64,000 bases of DNA from Arenicola marina. Taxonomy: Eukaryota > Annelida > Polychaeta > Arenicolidae. Positions 1-14,127 of the stretch are shown here, one piece after another. Positions within the stretch are counted from its first letter, which is position 1, and every line of letters begins with the position of its first letter. Both the position numbers and the translations under genes were made by a program. The stretch covers positions 35,396,254 through 35,460,253 of the forward strand of contig OZ025260.1 of the NCBI GenBank assembly GCA_964019135.1, written 5' to 3'. The notes under the pieces are model-generated. The model worked only from the letters and a program-made list of their open reading frames with translations, was not told where the DNA came from and did no database searches.

Positions 1-3000
1 TGGTTCTGACCCTCGTGGTAGACCAGTCCTGTCCGTCCACCCATTGCAGGCATTGTACTGATAGAAAAGATGGTTTTGACCCTCGTGGTAGATCAGTCCG
101 GTCCGCCCACCCACCGTAGGGATTGTACTGGTAGAAGAGATGGTTCTGACCTTCGTGGTAGACCAGTCCTGTCCGCCCACCCATCGTAGGGATTGTACTG
201 GTAGTAGCGATGCCTTTGACCCTCGTGGTAGACCAGTCCTGTCTGCCCTCCCACCGAAGGGATTGTACTGGTAGAAGAGATGGTTCTGACCCTCGTGGTA
301 GACCAGTCCTGTCCGCCCACCCATTGTAGGGATTGTTCTGGTAGAAGGGATGGTTTTGACCCTCGTGGTAGATCAGTCCTGTCCGCCCACCCACCCTAGG
401 GATTGTACTGGTGGATGGGGTGGTTTTGACCCTCGTGGTAGATCAGTCCGGTCCGCCCACCCACCGTAGGGATTGTACTGGTAGAAGAGATGGTTCTGAC
501 CTTCGTGGTAGACCAGTCCTGTCCGCCCATCCATGGTAGGAATTGTACTGGTAGAAGAGATGGTTTTGACCTTCGTGGTAGACCAGTCCTGTCCGCCCAC
601 ACATCGTAGGGATTGTACTGGTAGAAGAGATGGTTTTGACCCTCGTGGTAGATCAGTCCTGTCCGACCACCCACCGTTCGGATTGTACTGGTAGAAGAGA
701 TGGTTCTGACCCTCGTGGTAGACCAGTCCTGTCCTCCCACCCATCGTAGGAATTGTACTGGTAGAAGAGAAGGTTTTGACCCTCGTGGTAGACCAGTCCT
801 GTCCGCCCACCCATTATAGGGATTGTACTGGTAGAAGGGATGGTTTTGACCCTCGTGGTAGATCAGTCCTGTCCGCCCACCCAATGTAGGGATTGTACTG
901 GTGGAAGGGATGGTTTTGACACTTGTGGTAGATCAGTCGTGTCCGCCCACCCACTGTAGGGATTGTACTTGTAGAATAGATGGTTCCGACCTTCGTGGTA
1001 GACCAGTCCTGACCTCCCACCCACCGTAGGGATTGTGCTGGTAGAAGAGATGCTTCTGCCCCCGCGGTAGACCAGTCCTGTCGGCCCACCCACCGTAGAG
1101 ATTGTACTAGTAGAAGAGATGGTTTTGACGCTCGTATTAAATCAGTCCTGTCCGCCCACCCATCGTAGGGATTGTACTGGTAGAAGAGATGGTTCTGACC
1201 CTTGTGGTTGACCATTGTACTGGTAGAAGGGATGGTTTTGACCCTCGTGGTAGATCAGTCGTGTCCTCCCACCCACTGTAGGGATTGTACTTGTAGAAGA
1301 GATGGTTCTGACCTTCGTGGTAGACCAGTCCTGTCCGCCCACCCACCGTAGGGATTGTACTGGTAGAAGAGGTGGTTGTGGCCCTCGTATTAGATCAGTC
1401 CTATCCGCCCACTCACCGTACGGATTGTACTGGTAGAAGAGATGGTTCTGACCCTCGTGGTAGACCAGTCCTATCCGCCCACCCACCGTAGGAATTGTAC
1501 TGGTAGAGGAGATGGTTCTGAACCTCGTGGTAGATGAGGCATGTCCACCCACCCATCGTAGGGATTGTACTGGTAGAAGAGATGGTTTTGACCCTCGTGG
1601 TAGATCAGTCCTGTTCGCCCACCCACCGAAGGGATTGTACTGGTGGAAAAGATGGTTTTGACCCTCGTGGTAGGCCAGTCCTGTCGGCCCACCCACCGTA
1701 GAGATTGTACTGGTAGAAGAGATGGTTTTGACCCTCGTGGTAGACCAGTCCTGTCCGCCCACCCACCGTACGGATTGTACTGGTAGAAGAGATGGTTCTG
1801 ACGCTTGTAGTAGATCAGTTCTGTCCGCCCACCCACCGTAGGGATTGTACTGGTAGAAGAGATGGTTCTGTCCCTCGTGGTAGACCAGTCCTGTCCGTCC
1901 ACATATTGTAGGCATTGTATTGATAGAAAAGATGGTTTTGACCCTCGTGGTAGATCAGTCCGGTCCGCCCACCCACCGTAGGGATTGTACTGGTAGTAGC
2001 GATGGTTTTGACCCTCGTGGTAGACCAGTCCTGTCTGCCCTCCCACCGAAGGGATTGTACTGGCAGAAGAGATGGTTCTGACCCTCGTGGTAGACCAGTC
2101 CTGTCCGCCCACCCATTGTAGGGATTGTTCTGGGAGAAGGGATGGTTTTGACCCTCGTGGTAGACCAGTCCTGTCCGCCCATCCACCGTAAGAATTGTAC
2201 TGGTAGAAGAGAAGGTTTTGACCCTCGTGGTAGACCAGTCCTGTCCGCCCATCCACCGTAAGAATTGTACTGGTAGAAGAGATGGTTTTGACCCTCGTGG
2301 TAGACCAGTCCTGTCCGCCCACCCATCGTCGGGATTGTACTGGTAGAAGAGATGGTTTTGACCCTCGTGGTAGATCAGTCCTGTCCGCCCACCCACCGTT
2401 CGGATTGCACTGGTAGAAGAGATGGTTCTGACCCTTGTAGTAGACCAGTCATGTCCCCCCACCCATCGTAGGGATTGTACTGGTAGAAGAGAAGCTTTTG
2501 ACCCTTGTGGTAGATCAGTCGTGTCCTCCCACCCACTGTAGGGATTGTACTTGTAGAAGAGATGGTTCTGACCTTCGTGGTAGACCAGTCCTGACCTCCC
2601 ACCCACCGTAGGGATTGTGCTGGTAGAAGAGATGCTTCTGCCCCCGCGGTAAACCAGTCCTGTCGGCCCACCCATCGTAGAGATTGTACTAGTAGAAGAA
2701 ATGGTTTTGACCCTCGTATTAGATCAGTCCTGTCCGCCCGCCCATCGTAGGGATTGTACTGGTAGAAGAGGTGGTTGTGACCCTCGTATTAGATCAGTCC
2801 TGTCCGCCCACCCACCGTTCTGATTGTACTGGTAGAAGAGATGGTTCTGACCCTTGTGGTTGACCAGTCCTGTCGGCCCACTCACCGTAGGGATTGTACT
2901 GGTAGAAGAGATGGTTCTGACCCTCGTGGTAGAGCAGTCCTATCCGCCCACCCACCGTAGGAATTGTACTGGTAGAGGAGGTGGTTCTGAACCTCGTGGT

Positions 3001-5340
3001 AGATGAGGCATGTCCACCCACCCACTGCACTGATTGTACTGGTAGAAGAGATGGTTCTGACCCTCGTGGTAGACCAGTCGTGTCCGCCCACCCATCGTAG
3101 GGATTGTACTGGTAGAAGAGATGGTTTTGACCCTCGTGGTAGATCAGTCCTGTTCGCCCACCCATCGTAGGGATTGTACTGGTAGAAGAGATGGTTTTGA
3201 CCCTCGTGGTAGATCAGTCCTGTTCGCCCACCCACCGAAGGGATTGTACTGGTGGAAGAGATGGTTTTGACCCTCGTGGTAGATCAGTCCTGTCCGCCCA
3301 CCCACCGTAGGAATTGTACTGGTAGAGGAGATGGTTCTGAAGCTTGTAGTAGATCAGTTCTGTCCGCCCACCCACCGTACGGATTGTACTGGTAGAAGAG
3401 ATGGTTCTGACCCTCGTGGTAAACCAGTCCTGTCCGTCCACCCATTGTAGGCATTGTACTGATAGAAAAGATGGTTTTGACCCTGGTGGTAGATCAGTCC
3501 GGTCCGCCCACCCACCGTAGGGATTGTACTGGCAGAAGAAATGGTTCTGACCTTCGTGGTAGACCAGTCCAGTCCGCACACCCATCGTAGGGATTGTACT
3601 GGTAGTAGCGATGATTTTGACCCTCGTGGTAGACCAGTCCTGTGTGCCCTCCCACCGAAGGGATTGTACTGGTAGAAGAGATGGTTCTGACCCTCGTGGT
3701 AGACCAGTCCTCTCCGCTCACTCATTGTAGGGATTGTTCTGGTAGAAGAGATGGTTTTGACCCTCGTGGTAGATCAGTCCTGTCCGCCCACCCACCCTAG
3801 GGATTGTACTGGTGGATGGGGTGGTTTTGACCATCGTGGTAGATCAGTCCGGTCCGCCCACCCACCGTAGGGATTGTACTGGTAGAAGAGATGGTTCTGA
3901 CCCTCGTGGTAGACCAGTCGTGTCCGCCCATCCACCGTAGGGATTGTACTGGTAGAAGAGATGGTTTTGACCCTTGTAGTAGATCAGTTCTGTCCGCCCA
4001 CCCACCGTAGGGATTGTACTGGTAGAAGAGATGGTTCTGACCCTCGTGGTAGACCGGTCCTGTCCGTCCACCCATTGTAGGCATTGTACTGATAGAAAAG
4101 ATGGTTTTGACCCTGGTGGTAGATCAGTCCGGTCCGCCCACCCACCGTAGGGATTGTACTGGTAGAAGAGATGGTTCTGACCTTCGTGGTAGACCAGTCC
4201 TGTCCGCCCACCCATCGTAGGGATTGTACTGGTAGTAGCGATGATTTTGACCCTCGTGGTAGACCAGTCCTGTCTGCCCTCCCACCGAAGGGATTGTACT
4301 GGTAGAAGAGATGGTTCTGACCCTCGTGGTAGACCAGTCCTGTCCGCCCACTCATTGTAGGGATTGTTCTGGTAGAAGAGATGGTTTTGACCCTCGTGGT
4401 AGATCAGTGATGTCCGCCCACCCACCCTAGGGATTGTACTGGTGGATGGGGTGGTTTTGACCATCGTGGTAGATCAGTCCGGTCCGCCCACCCACCGTAG
4501 GGATTGTACTGGTAGAAGAGATGGTTCTGACCTTCGTGGTAGACCAGTCCTGTCCGCCCATCCACCGTAGGAATTGTACTGGTAGAAGAGATGGTTTTGA
4601 CCCTCGTGGTAGACCAGTCCTGTCCGCCCATCCACCGTAGGAATTGTACTGGTAGAAGAGAAGGTTTTGACCCTCCTGGTAGACCAGTCCTGTCTGCCCT
4701 CCCACCGAAGGGATTGTACTGGTAGAAGAGATGGTTCTGACCCTCGTGGTAGACCAGTCCTGTCCGCCCATCCACCGTAGGAATTGTACTGGTAGAAGAG
4801 ATGGTTTTGACCCTCGTGGTAGATCAGTCCTGTCCGACCACCCGCCGTTCGGATTGTACTGGTAGAAGAGATGGTTCTGACCCTCGTGGTAGACCAGTCC
4901 TGACCCCCAACCATCGTAGGGATTGTACTGGTAGAAGAGAAGGTTTTGACCCTCGTGGTAGACCAGTCCTGTCCGCCCACCCATTATAGGGATTGTACTG
5001 GTGGAAGGGATGGTTTTGACACTTGTGGTAGATCAGTCGTGTCCGCCCACCCACTGTAGGGATTGTACTTGTGAAAGAGATGGTTCCGACCTTCGTGGTA
5101 GACCAGTCCTGACCTCCCACCCACCGTAGGGATTGTGCTGGTAGAAGAGATGCTTCTGCCCCCGCGGTAGACCAGTCCTGTCGGCCCACCCACCGTAGAG
5201 ATTGTACTAGTAGAAGAGATGGTTTTGACGCTCGTTTTAAATCAGTCCTGTCCGCCCACCCATTGTAGGGATTGTACTGGTAGAAGAGATGGTTCTGACC
5301 CTTGTGGTTGACCATTGTACTGGTAGAAGGGATGGTTTTG

Positions 5341-5760
5341 ACCCTCGTGGTAGATCAGTCCTGTCCGCCCACCCATCGTAGGGATTGTACTGGTAGAAGA
5401 GGTGGTTGTGACCCTCGTGGTAGATCAGTCCTGTCCGCCCACCCACCGTGCTGATTGTACTGGTAGAAGAGATGGTTCTGACCCTTGTGGTTGACCAGTC
5501 CTGTCGGCCCACCCATCGTAGAGATTGTACTAGTAGAAGAAATGGTTTTGACCCTCGTATTAGATCAGTCCTGTCCGCCCACCCATCGTAGGGATTGTAC
5601 TGGTAGAAGAGGTGGTTGTGACCCTCGTGGTAGATCAGTCCTGTCCGCCCACCCACCGTGCTGATTGTACTGGTAGAAGAGATGGTTCTGACCCTTGTGG
5701 TTGACCAGTCCTGTCGGCCCACCCATCGTAGAGATTGTACTAGTAGAAGAAATGGTTTTG
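5341..5760. repeat. tandemly duplicated 210-bp trimer in the satellite
   Basis: Three consecutive 70-bp units with distinctive variants (ggtggttgtg, caccgtgctg, cgtagagattgtactag) occur at about 5341-5550 and again at 5551-5760, an offset of exactly 210 bp. The two copies agree throughout at the variant positions I compared. This is a local three-unit duplication inside the larger array. Confidence 0.8.
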
Positions 5761-6679
5761 ACCCTCGTATTAGATCAGTCCTGTCCGCCCACTCACCGTA
5801 GGGATTGTACTGGTAGAAGAGATGGTTCTGACCCTCGTGGTAGACCAGTCCTATCCGCCCACCCACCGTAGGAATTGTACTGGTAGAGGAGATGGTTCTG
5901 ACGCTTGTAGTAGATCAGTTCTGTCCGCCCACCCACCGTAGGGATTGTACTGGTAGAAGAGATGGTTTTGACTCTCGTATTAGATCAGTCCTGTCCGCCC
6001 ACCCATCGTAGTGATTGTACTGGTAGAAGAGAAGGTTTTGACCCTCGTGGTAGATCAGTCCTGTTCACCCACCCACCGAAGGGATTGTACTGGTAGAAGA
6101 GATGGTTTTGACCCTCGTGGTAGGCCAGTCCTGTCGGCCCACCCATCGTAGTGATTGTACTGGTAGAAAAGATGGTTCTGACCCTTGTAGTAGATCAGTT
6201 CTGTCCGCCCACCCACCGTAGGGATTGTACTGGTAGAAGAGATGGTTCTGACCCTCGTGGTAGACCAGTCCTGACCGTCCACCCATTGTAGGCATTGTAC
6301 TGATAGAAAAGATGGTTTTGACCCTCGTGGTAGATCAGTCCGGTCCGCCCACCCACCGTAGGGATTGTACTGGTAGAAGAGAAGGTTTTGACCCTCGTGG
6401 TAGACCAGTCCTGTCCGCCCACCCATTATAGGGATTGTACTGGTAGAAGGGATGGTTTTGACCCTCGTGGTAGACCAGTCCTGTCCGCCCATCCACCGTA
6501 GGAATTGTACTGGTAGAAGAGATGGTTTTGACCCTCGTGGTAGACCAGTCCTGTCTGCCCTCCCACCGAAGGGATTGTACTGGTAGAAGAGATGGTTCTG
6601 ACCCTCGTGGTAGACCAGTCCTGACCTCCCACCCACCGTAGGGATTGTGCTGGTAGAAGAGATGCTTCTGCCCCCGCGG

Positions 6680-9600
6680 TAGACCAGTCCTGTCGGCCCA
6701 CCCACCGTAGAGATTGTACTAGTAGAAGAGATGGTTTTGACGCTCGTTTTAAATCAGTCCTGTCCGCCCACCCATCGTAGGGATTGTACTGGTAGAAGAG
6801 ATGGTTCTGACCCTCGTGGTAGACCAGTCCTATCCGCCCACCCAATGTAGGGATTGTACTGGTGGAAGGGATGGTTTTGACACTTGTGGTAGATCAGTCG
6901 TGTCCTCCCACCCACTGTAGGGATTGTACTTGTAGAAGAGATGGTTCTGACCTTCGTGGTAGACCAGTCCTGACCTCCCACCCACCGTAGGGATTGTGCT
7001 GGTAGAAGAGATGCTTCTGCCCCCGCGGTAGACCAGTCTTGTTGGCCCACCCATCGTAGAGATTGTACTAGTAGAAGAAATGGTTTTGACCTTCGTATTA
7101 GATCAGTCCTGTCCGCCCACCCATCGTAGGGGTTGTACAGGTAGAAGAGGTGGTTGTGACCCTCGTGGTAGATCAGTCCTGTCCGCCCACCCACCGTGCT
7201 GATTGTACTGGTAGAAGAGATGGTTCTGACCCTCGTCGTGGACCAGTCGTGTCCGGCCACCCACCGTAGGGATTGTACTGGTAGAAGAGATGGTTTTGAC
7301 CCTCGTATTTGATCAGTCCTGTCCGCCCACCCACCGTCGGGATTGTACTGGTAAAAGAGATGGTTTTGACCCTCGTATTAGATCAGTCCTGTCCGCCCAC
7401 CCATCGTAGGGATTGTACTGGTAGAAGAGGTGGTTGTGACCCTCGTATTAGATCAGTCCTGTCCGCCCACCCACCGTAGGGATTGTACTGGTAGAAGAGA
7501 TGGTTCTGACCCTTGTGGTCCACCAGTCCTGTCGGCCCACTCACCGTAGGGATTGTACTGGTAGAAGAGATGGTTCTGACCCTCGTGGTAGACCAGTCCT
7601 ATCCGCCCACCCACCGTAGGAAATGTACTGGTAGAGGAGATGGTTCTGAACCTCGTGGTAGATGAGGCATGTCCACCCGCCCACTGTAGGGATTGTACTG
7701 GTAGAAGGGATGGTTTTGACCCTCGTATTAGATCAGTCCTGTCCGCCCACCCACCGTAGGGATTGTACTGGTAAAAGCGATGGTTTTGACCCTCGTATTA
7801 GATCAGTCCCGTCCGACCACCCACCGTAGGAATTGTACTGGTAGAAGAGATGGTTTTGACCCTCGTGGTAGACCAGTCCTGTCCGCCTGCCCATCGTAGG
7901 GATTGTACTGGTAGAAGTGATGGTTTTGACCCTCGTGGTAGATCAGTCCTGTCCGCCCACCCACCGTTCGGATTGTACTGGTAGAAGAGATGGTTCTGAC
8001 CCTCGTGTTAGACCAGTCCTGTCCGCTCACCCATCGTAGGGATTGTACTGGTAGAAGAGATGGTTTTGACCCTGGTGGTAGATCAGTCCTGTCCGCCCTC
8101 CCACCGTAGGGATTGTACTGGTAGAAGGGATGGTTTTGACCCTCGTGGTAGATCAGGCCTGTCCGCCGACCCACTGTAGGGATTGTACTGGTGGACGGGA
8201 TGGTTTTGACCCTCGTGGTAGATCAGTCGTGTCCGCCCACCCACTGTAGGGATTGTACTTGTAGAAGAGATGGTTCTGACCCTCGTGGTAGACCAGTCCT
8301 GACCTCCCACCCACCCTAGGGATTGTGCTGGTAGAAGAGATGGTTCTGCACCCGCGGTAGACCAGTCCTTTCGGCCCACCCATCGTAGAGATTGTACTAG
8401 TAGAAGAGATGGTTTTGACCCTCGTATTAAATCAGTCCTGTCCGCCCACCGACCGTAGGGATTGTACTGGTAAAAGAGATGGTTTTGACCCTCGTATTAG
8501 ATCAGTCCTCTCCGCCCACCCACCGTAGGGATTGTACTGGCAGCAGAGATGGTTCTGACCTTAGTGGTTGACCAGTCATGTCCGCCCACCCATCGTATGG
8601 ATTGTACTGATAGAAGAGATGGTTCTGACCCTCGTGGTAGATCAGTCCTGTCCGCCCACCCATCGTAGGGTTGTACTGGTAGAAGAGATGGTTCTGACCC
8701 TCGTGGTAGACCAGTCCTGTCCGCCCACCTACCGTAGGAATTGCACTGGTAGAAGAGATGGTTCTGAACCTCGTGGTAGACGAGTCATGTCCGCCCACCC
8801 ACCGTAGGGATTGTACTGGTAGAAGAGATGGTTCTGACCCTCGTTGTAGACCAGTCATGTCCGCCCGCCCACCGTAGGGATTGTACTGGTAGAAGAGATG
8901 GTTCTGACCCTTGTAGTAGACCAGTCCTGTCCGCCCACCTACCGTAGAGATTGAACTGGTAGAAGAGATGGTTGGACCCTCGTGGTAGGCCAGTCCTGTC
9001 CGCCCACCCACCGTACGGATTGTACTAGTAGAAGACATGGTTTTGACCCTCGTGGCAGATCAGTCCTGTCCGCCCACCCACCGAAGGGATTGTATTGGTA
9101 GAAGAGATGGTTTTGGCCCTTGTATTAGAGCTGTCCTGTCCGCCCACCCACCGTAGGGTTGTACTGGTAGAAGAGATGGTTTTGACCCTCGTGGTAGATC
9201 AGTCCTGTCCGCCCACCCACCGAAGGGATTGTACTGGTAGAAGAGATAGTTTTGGCCCTCGTGGTTGAGCAGTCCTGCCGGCCCACCTACCGTAGGGATT
9301 GTTCTGGTAGAAGAGATGGTCCTGACCCTCGTGATAGACCAGTCATGTCGGCCCACCCACCGTAGGGATTGTACTGGTAGAAGAGATGGTTCTGACCCTC
9401 GTGGTAGACCAGTCCTGTCCGCCCACCCATCGTAGGGATTGTACTGGTAGAAGAGATGGTTTTGACCCTCGTGGTAGATCAGTCCTGTCCGTCCACCCAT
9501 TGTAGGCATTGTACTGATAGAAAAGATGGTTTTGACCCTCGTGGTAGACCAGTTCTGTCCGACCACCCACCGGCGGGATTGTACTGGGAGAAGAGATGGT

Positions 9601-9735
9601 TCTGACCCTCGTGGTAGATCAGTCCTGTCCGCCCACCCACCGTAGGGATTGTACTGGTAGAAGAGATGGTTCTGACCCTCATGGTAGACCAGTCCTGTCC
9701 GCCAACCCATCGTAGGGATTGTACTGGTAGAAGAG
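6680..9735. repeat. ~3.06-kb satellite block, copy 1 (offset 3634)
   Basis: The variant order of this block reappears at about 10314-13369, shifted by 3634 bp. Open frames at 7803, 8083, 8153, 8502 and 9060 recur at exactly +3634. The copies differ at only a few bases: translations of 6754-7260 and its partner differ at two residues. The match breaks after about 9735, where one copy reads gaacctcgtggtaggtgag and the other continues differently. Confidence 0.85.
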
Positions 9736-10313
9736 ATGGTTCTGAACCTCGTGGTAGGTGAGTCATGTCCGCCCACCCACCGTAGGGATTGTACTGGTAG
9801 AAGAGATGGTTCTGACTCTCGTGGTAGACCAGTCCTGTCCGCCCACCCATTATAGGGATTGTACTGGTAGAAGGGATGGTTTTGACCCTCGTGGTAGACC
9901 AGTCCTGTCCGCCCATCCACCGTAGGAATTGTACTGGTAGAAGAGATGGTTTTGACCCTCGTGGTAGACCAGTCCTGTCTGCCCTCCCACCGAAGGGATT
10001 GTACTGGTAGAAGAGATGGTTCTGACCCTCGTGGTAGACCAGTCCTGACCCCCAACCATCGTAGGGATTGTACTGGTAGAAGAGAAGGTTTTGACCCTCG
10101 TGGTAGACCAGTCCTGTCCGCCCACCCATTATAGGGATTGTACTGGTGGAAGGGATGGTTTTGACACTTGTGGTAGATCAGTCGTGTCCGCCCACCCACT
10201 GTAGGGATTGTACTTGTAGAAGAGATGGTTCCGACCTTCGTGGTAGACCAGTCCTGACCTCCCACCCACTGTAGGGATTGTGCTGGTAGAAGAGATGGTT
10301 TTGACCCTCGTGG

Positions 10314-13300
10314 TAGACCAGTCCTGTCGGCCCACCCACCGTAGAGATTGTACTAGTAGAAGAGATGGTTTTGACGCTCGTTTTAAATCAGTCCTGTCCG
10401 CCCACCCATCGTAGGGATTGTACTGGTAGAAGAGATGGTTCTGACCCTCGTGGTAGACCAGTCCTATCCGCCCACCCAATGTAGGGATTGTACTGGTGGA
10501 AGGGATGGTTTTGACACTTGTGGTAGATCAGTCGTGTCCTCCCACCCACTGTAGGGATTGTACTTGTAGAAGAGATGGTTCTGACCTTCGTGGTAGACCA
10601 GTCCTGACCTCCCACCCACCGTAGGGATTGTGCTGGTAGAAGAGATGCTTCTGCCCCCGCGGTAGACCAGTCTTGTTGGCCCACCCATCGTAGAGATTGT
10701 ACTAGTAGAAGAAATGGTTTTGACCTTCGTATTAGATCAGTCCTGTCCGCCCACCCATCGTAGGGGTTGCACAGGTAGAAGAGGTGGTTGTGACCCTCGT
10801 GGTAGATCAGTCCTGTCCGCCAACCCACCGTGCTGATTGTACTGGTAGAAGAGATGGTTCTGACCCTCGTCGTGGACCAGTCGTGTCCGGCCACCCACCG
10901 TAGGGATTGTACTGGTAGAAGAGATGGTTTTGACCCTCGTATTTGATCAGTCCTGTCCGCCCACCCACCGTCGGGATTGTACTGGTAAAAGAGATGGTTT
11001 TGACCCTCGTATTAGATCAGTCCTGTCCGCCCACCCATCGTAGGGATTGTACTGGTAGAAGAGGTGGTTGTGACCCTCGTATTAGATCAGTCCTGTCCGC
11101 CCACCCACCGTAGGGATTGTACTGGTAGAAGAGATGGTTCTGACCCTTGTGGTCCACCAGTCCTGTCGGCCCACTCACCGTAGGGATTGTACTGGTAGAA
11201 GAGATGGTTCTGACCCTCGTGGTAGACCAGTCCTATCCGCCCACCCACCGTAGGAAATGTACTGGTAGAGGAGATGGTTCTGAACCTCGTGGTAGATGAG
11301 GCATGTCCACCCGCCCACTGTAGGGATTGTACTGGTAGAAGGGATGGTTTTGACCCTCGTATTAGATCAGTCCTGTCCGCCCACCCACCGTAGGGATTGT
11401 ACTGGTAAAAGCGATGGTTTTGACCCTCGTATTAGATCAGTCCCGTCCGACCACCCACCGTAGGAATTGTACTGGTAGAAGAGATGGTTTTGACCCTCGT
11501 GGTAGACCAGTCCTGTCCGCCTGCCCATCGTAGGGATTGTACTGGTAGAAGTGATGGTTTTGACCCTCGTGGTAGATCAGTCCTGTCCGCCCACCCACCG
11601 TTCGGATTGTACTGGTAGAAGAGATGGTTCTGACCCTCGTGTTAGACCAGTCCTGTCCGCTCACCCATCGTAGGGATTGTACTGGTAGAAGAGATGGTTT
11701 TGACCCTGGTGGTAGATCAGTCCTGTCCGCCCTCCCACCGTAGGGATTGTACTGGTAGAAGGGATGGTTTTGACCCTCGTGGTAGATCAGGCCTGTCCGC
11801 CGACCCACTGTAGGGATTGTACTGGTGGACGGGATGGTTTTGACCCTCGTGGTAGATCAGTCGTGTCCGCCCACCCACTGTAGGGATTGTACTTGTAGAA
11901 GAGATGGTTCTGACCCTCGTGGTAGACCAGTCCTGACCTCCCACCCACCCTAGGGATTGTGCTGGTAGAAGAGATGGTTCTGCACCCGCGGTAGACCAGT
12001 CCTTTCGGCCCACCCATCGTAGAGATTGTACTAGTAGAAGAGATGGTTTTGACCCTCGTATTAAATCAGTCCTGTCCGCCCACCGACCGTAGGGATTGTA
12101 CTGGTAAAAGAGATGGTTTTGACCCTCGTATTAGATCAGTCCTCTCCGCCCACCCACCGTAGGGATTGTACTGGCAGCAGAGATGGTTCTGACCTTAGTG
12201 GTTGACCAGTCATGTCCGCCCACCCATCGTATGGATTGTACTGATAGAAGAGATGGTTCTGACCCTCGTGGTAGATCAGTCCTGTCCGCCCACCCATCGT
12301 AGGGTTGTACTGGTAGAAGAGATGGTTCTGACCCTCGTGGTAGACCAGTCCTGTCCGCCCACCTACCGTAGGAATTGCACTGGTAGAAGAGATGGTTCTG
12401 AACCTCGTGGTAGACGAGTCATGTCCGCCCACCCACCGTAGGGATTGTACTGGTAGAAGAGATGGTTCTGACCCTCGTTGTAGACCAGTCATGTCCGCCC
12501 GCCCACCGTAGGGATTGTACTGGTAGAAGAGATGGTTCTGACCCTTGTAGTAGACCAGTCCTGTCCGCCCACCTACCGTAGAGATTGAACTGGTAGAAGA
12601 GATGGTTGGACCCTCGTGGTAGGCCAGTCCTGTCCGCCCACCCACCGTACGGATTGTACTAGTAGAAGACATGGTTTTGACCCTCGTGGCAGATCAGTCC
12701 TGTCCGCCCACCCACCGAAGGGATTGTATTGGTAGAAGAGATGGTTTTGGCCCTTGTATTAGAGCTGTCCTGTCCGCCCACCCACCGTAGGGTTGTACTG
12801 GTAGAAGAGATGGTTTTGACCCTCGTGGTAGATCAGTCCTGTCCGCCCACCCACCGAAGGGATTGTACTGGTAGAAGAAATAGTTTTGGCCCTCGTGGTT
12901 GAGCAGTCCTGCCGGCCCACCTACCGTAGGGATTGTTCTGGTAGAAGAGATGGTCCTGACCCTCGTGGTAGACCAGTCATGTCGGCCCACCCACCGTAGG
13001 GATTGTACTGGTAGAAGAGATGGTTCTGACCCTCGTGGTAGACCAGTCCTGTCCGCCCACCCATCGTAGGGATTGTACTGGTAGAAGAGATGGTTTTGAC
13101 CCTCGTGGTAGATCAGTCCTGTCCGTCCACCCATTGTAGGCATTGTACTGATAGAAAAGATGGTTTTGACCCTCGTGGTAGACCAGTTCTGTCCGACCAC
13201 CCACCGGCGGGATTGTACTGGGAGAAGAGATGGTTCTGACCCTCGTGGTAGATCAGTCCTGTCCGCCCACCCACCGTAGGGATTGTACTGGTAGAAGAGA

Positions 13301-13369
13301 TGGTTCTGACCCTCATGGTAGACCAGTCCTGTCCGCCAACCCATCGTAGGGATTGTACTGGTAGAAGAG
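10314..13369. repeat. ~3.06-kb satellite block, copy 2
   Basis: Near-identical partner of the block at 6680-9735. Its interior (about 12136-13369) is present a third time from about 15702 on, at an offset of 3566 bp. The block therefore took part in more than one amplification round. Confidence 0.85.
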
Positions 13370-14127
13370 ATGGTTTTGACCCTCGTGGTAGAGCAGTCCT
13401 GTCCGTCCACCCATTGTAGGCATTGTACTGATAGAAAAGATGGTTTTGACCCTCGTGGTAGACCAGTTCTGTCCGACCACCCGTCGGCGGGATTGTACTG
13501 GTAGAAGAGATGGTTCTGACCCTCGTGGTAGATCAGTCCTGTCCGCCCACCCACCTTAGGGATTGTACTGGTAGAAGAGATGGTTCTGACCTTCGTGGTA
13601 GACCAGTCCTGTCCGCCCACCCATCGTAGGGATTGTACTGGTAGAAGAGATGGTTTTGACCCTCGTGGTATATCAGTCCTGTCCGCCCACCCACCGTTCG
13701 GATTGTACGGGTAGAAGAGATGGTTTTGACCCTTGTGGTAGACCAGTCCTGTCCGCCCACCCATTGTTGGGATTGCACTGGTAGAAGGGATGGTTTTGAC
13801 CCTCGTGGTAGATCAGTCCTGTCCGCCCACCCATTGTAACGGTTGTACTGGTAGAAGAGATGGTTCTGACCTTCGTGGTAGACCAGTCCTGTCCGCCCAC
13901 CCTTCGTAGGATTTGTACTGGTAGAAGAGATGGTTTTGACCCTCGTGGTAGACCAGTCCTGTCGGCCCACCCATTGTCGGGATTGTACTGGTAGAAGGGA
14001 TGGTTTTGACCCTCGTATTAGATCAGTCCTGTCCGGGCACCAACCGTAGGGATTGTACTGGTAGAAGAGATGGTTCTGACCCTCGTCGTGGACCAGTCGT
14101 GTCCGCCCACCCACCGTTGGGATTGTA
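12659..14127. repeat. 1469-bp satellite higher-order unit, copy 1
   Basis: About 21 units (21 x 70 minus 1 base). It is followed directly by a second copy at 14128-15596. The tell-tale boundary is the variant gtactagtagaagacatgg at both starts. Translations of the corresponding open frames (12694-13764 and 14163-15233) look identical, so this is among the youngest duplications in the array. Confidence 0.85.

Noticed and set aside
9060-10265. 401-codon minus-strand open frame, and the many similar ones in 1-22909
   Set aside because: They are readings of the 70-bp satellite, period 70 residues, using all three frames equally, with no splice context or start preference.
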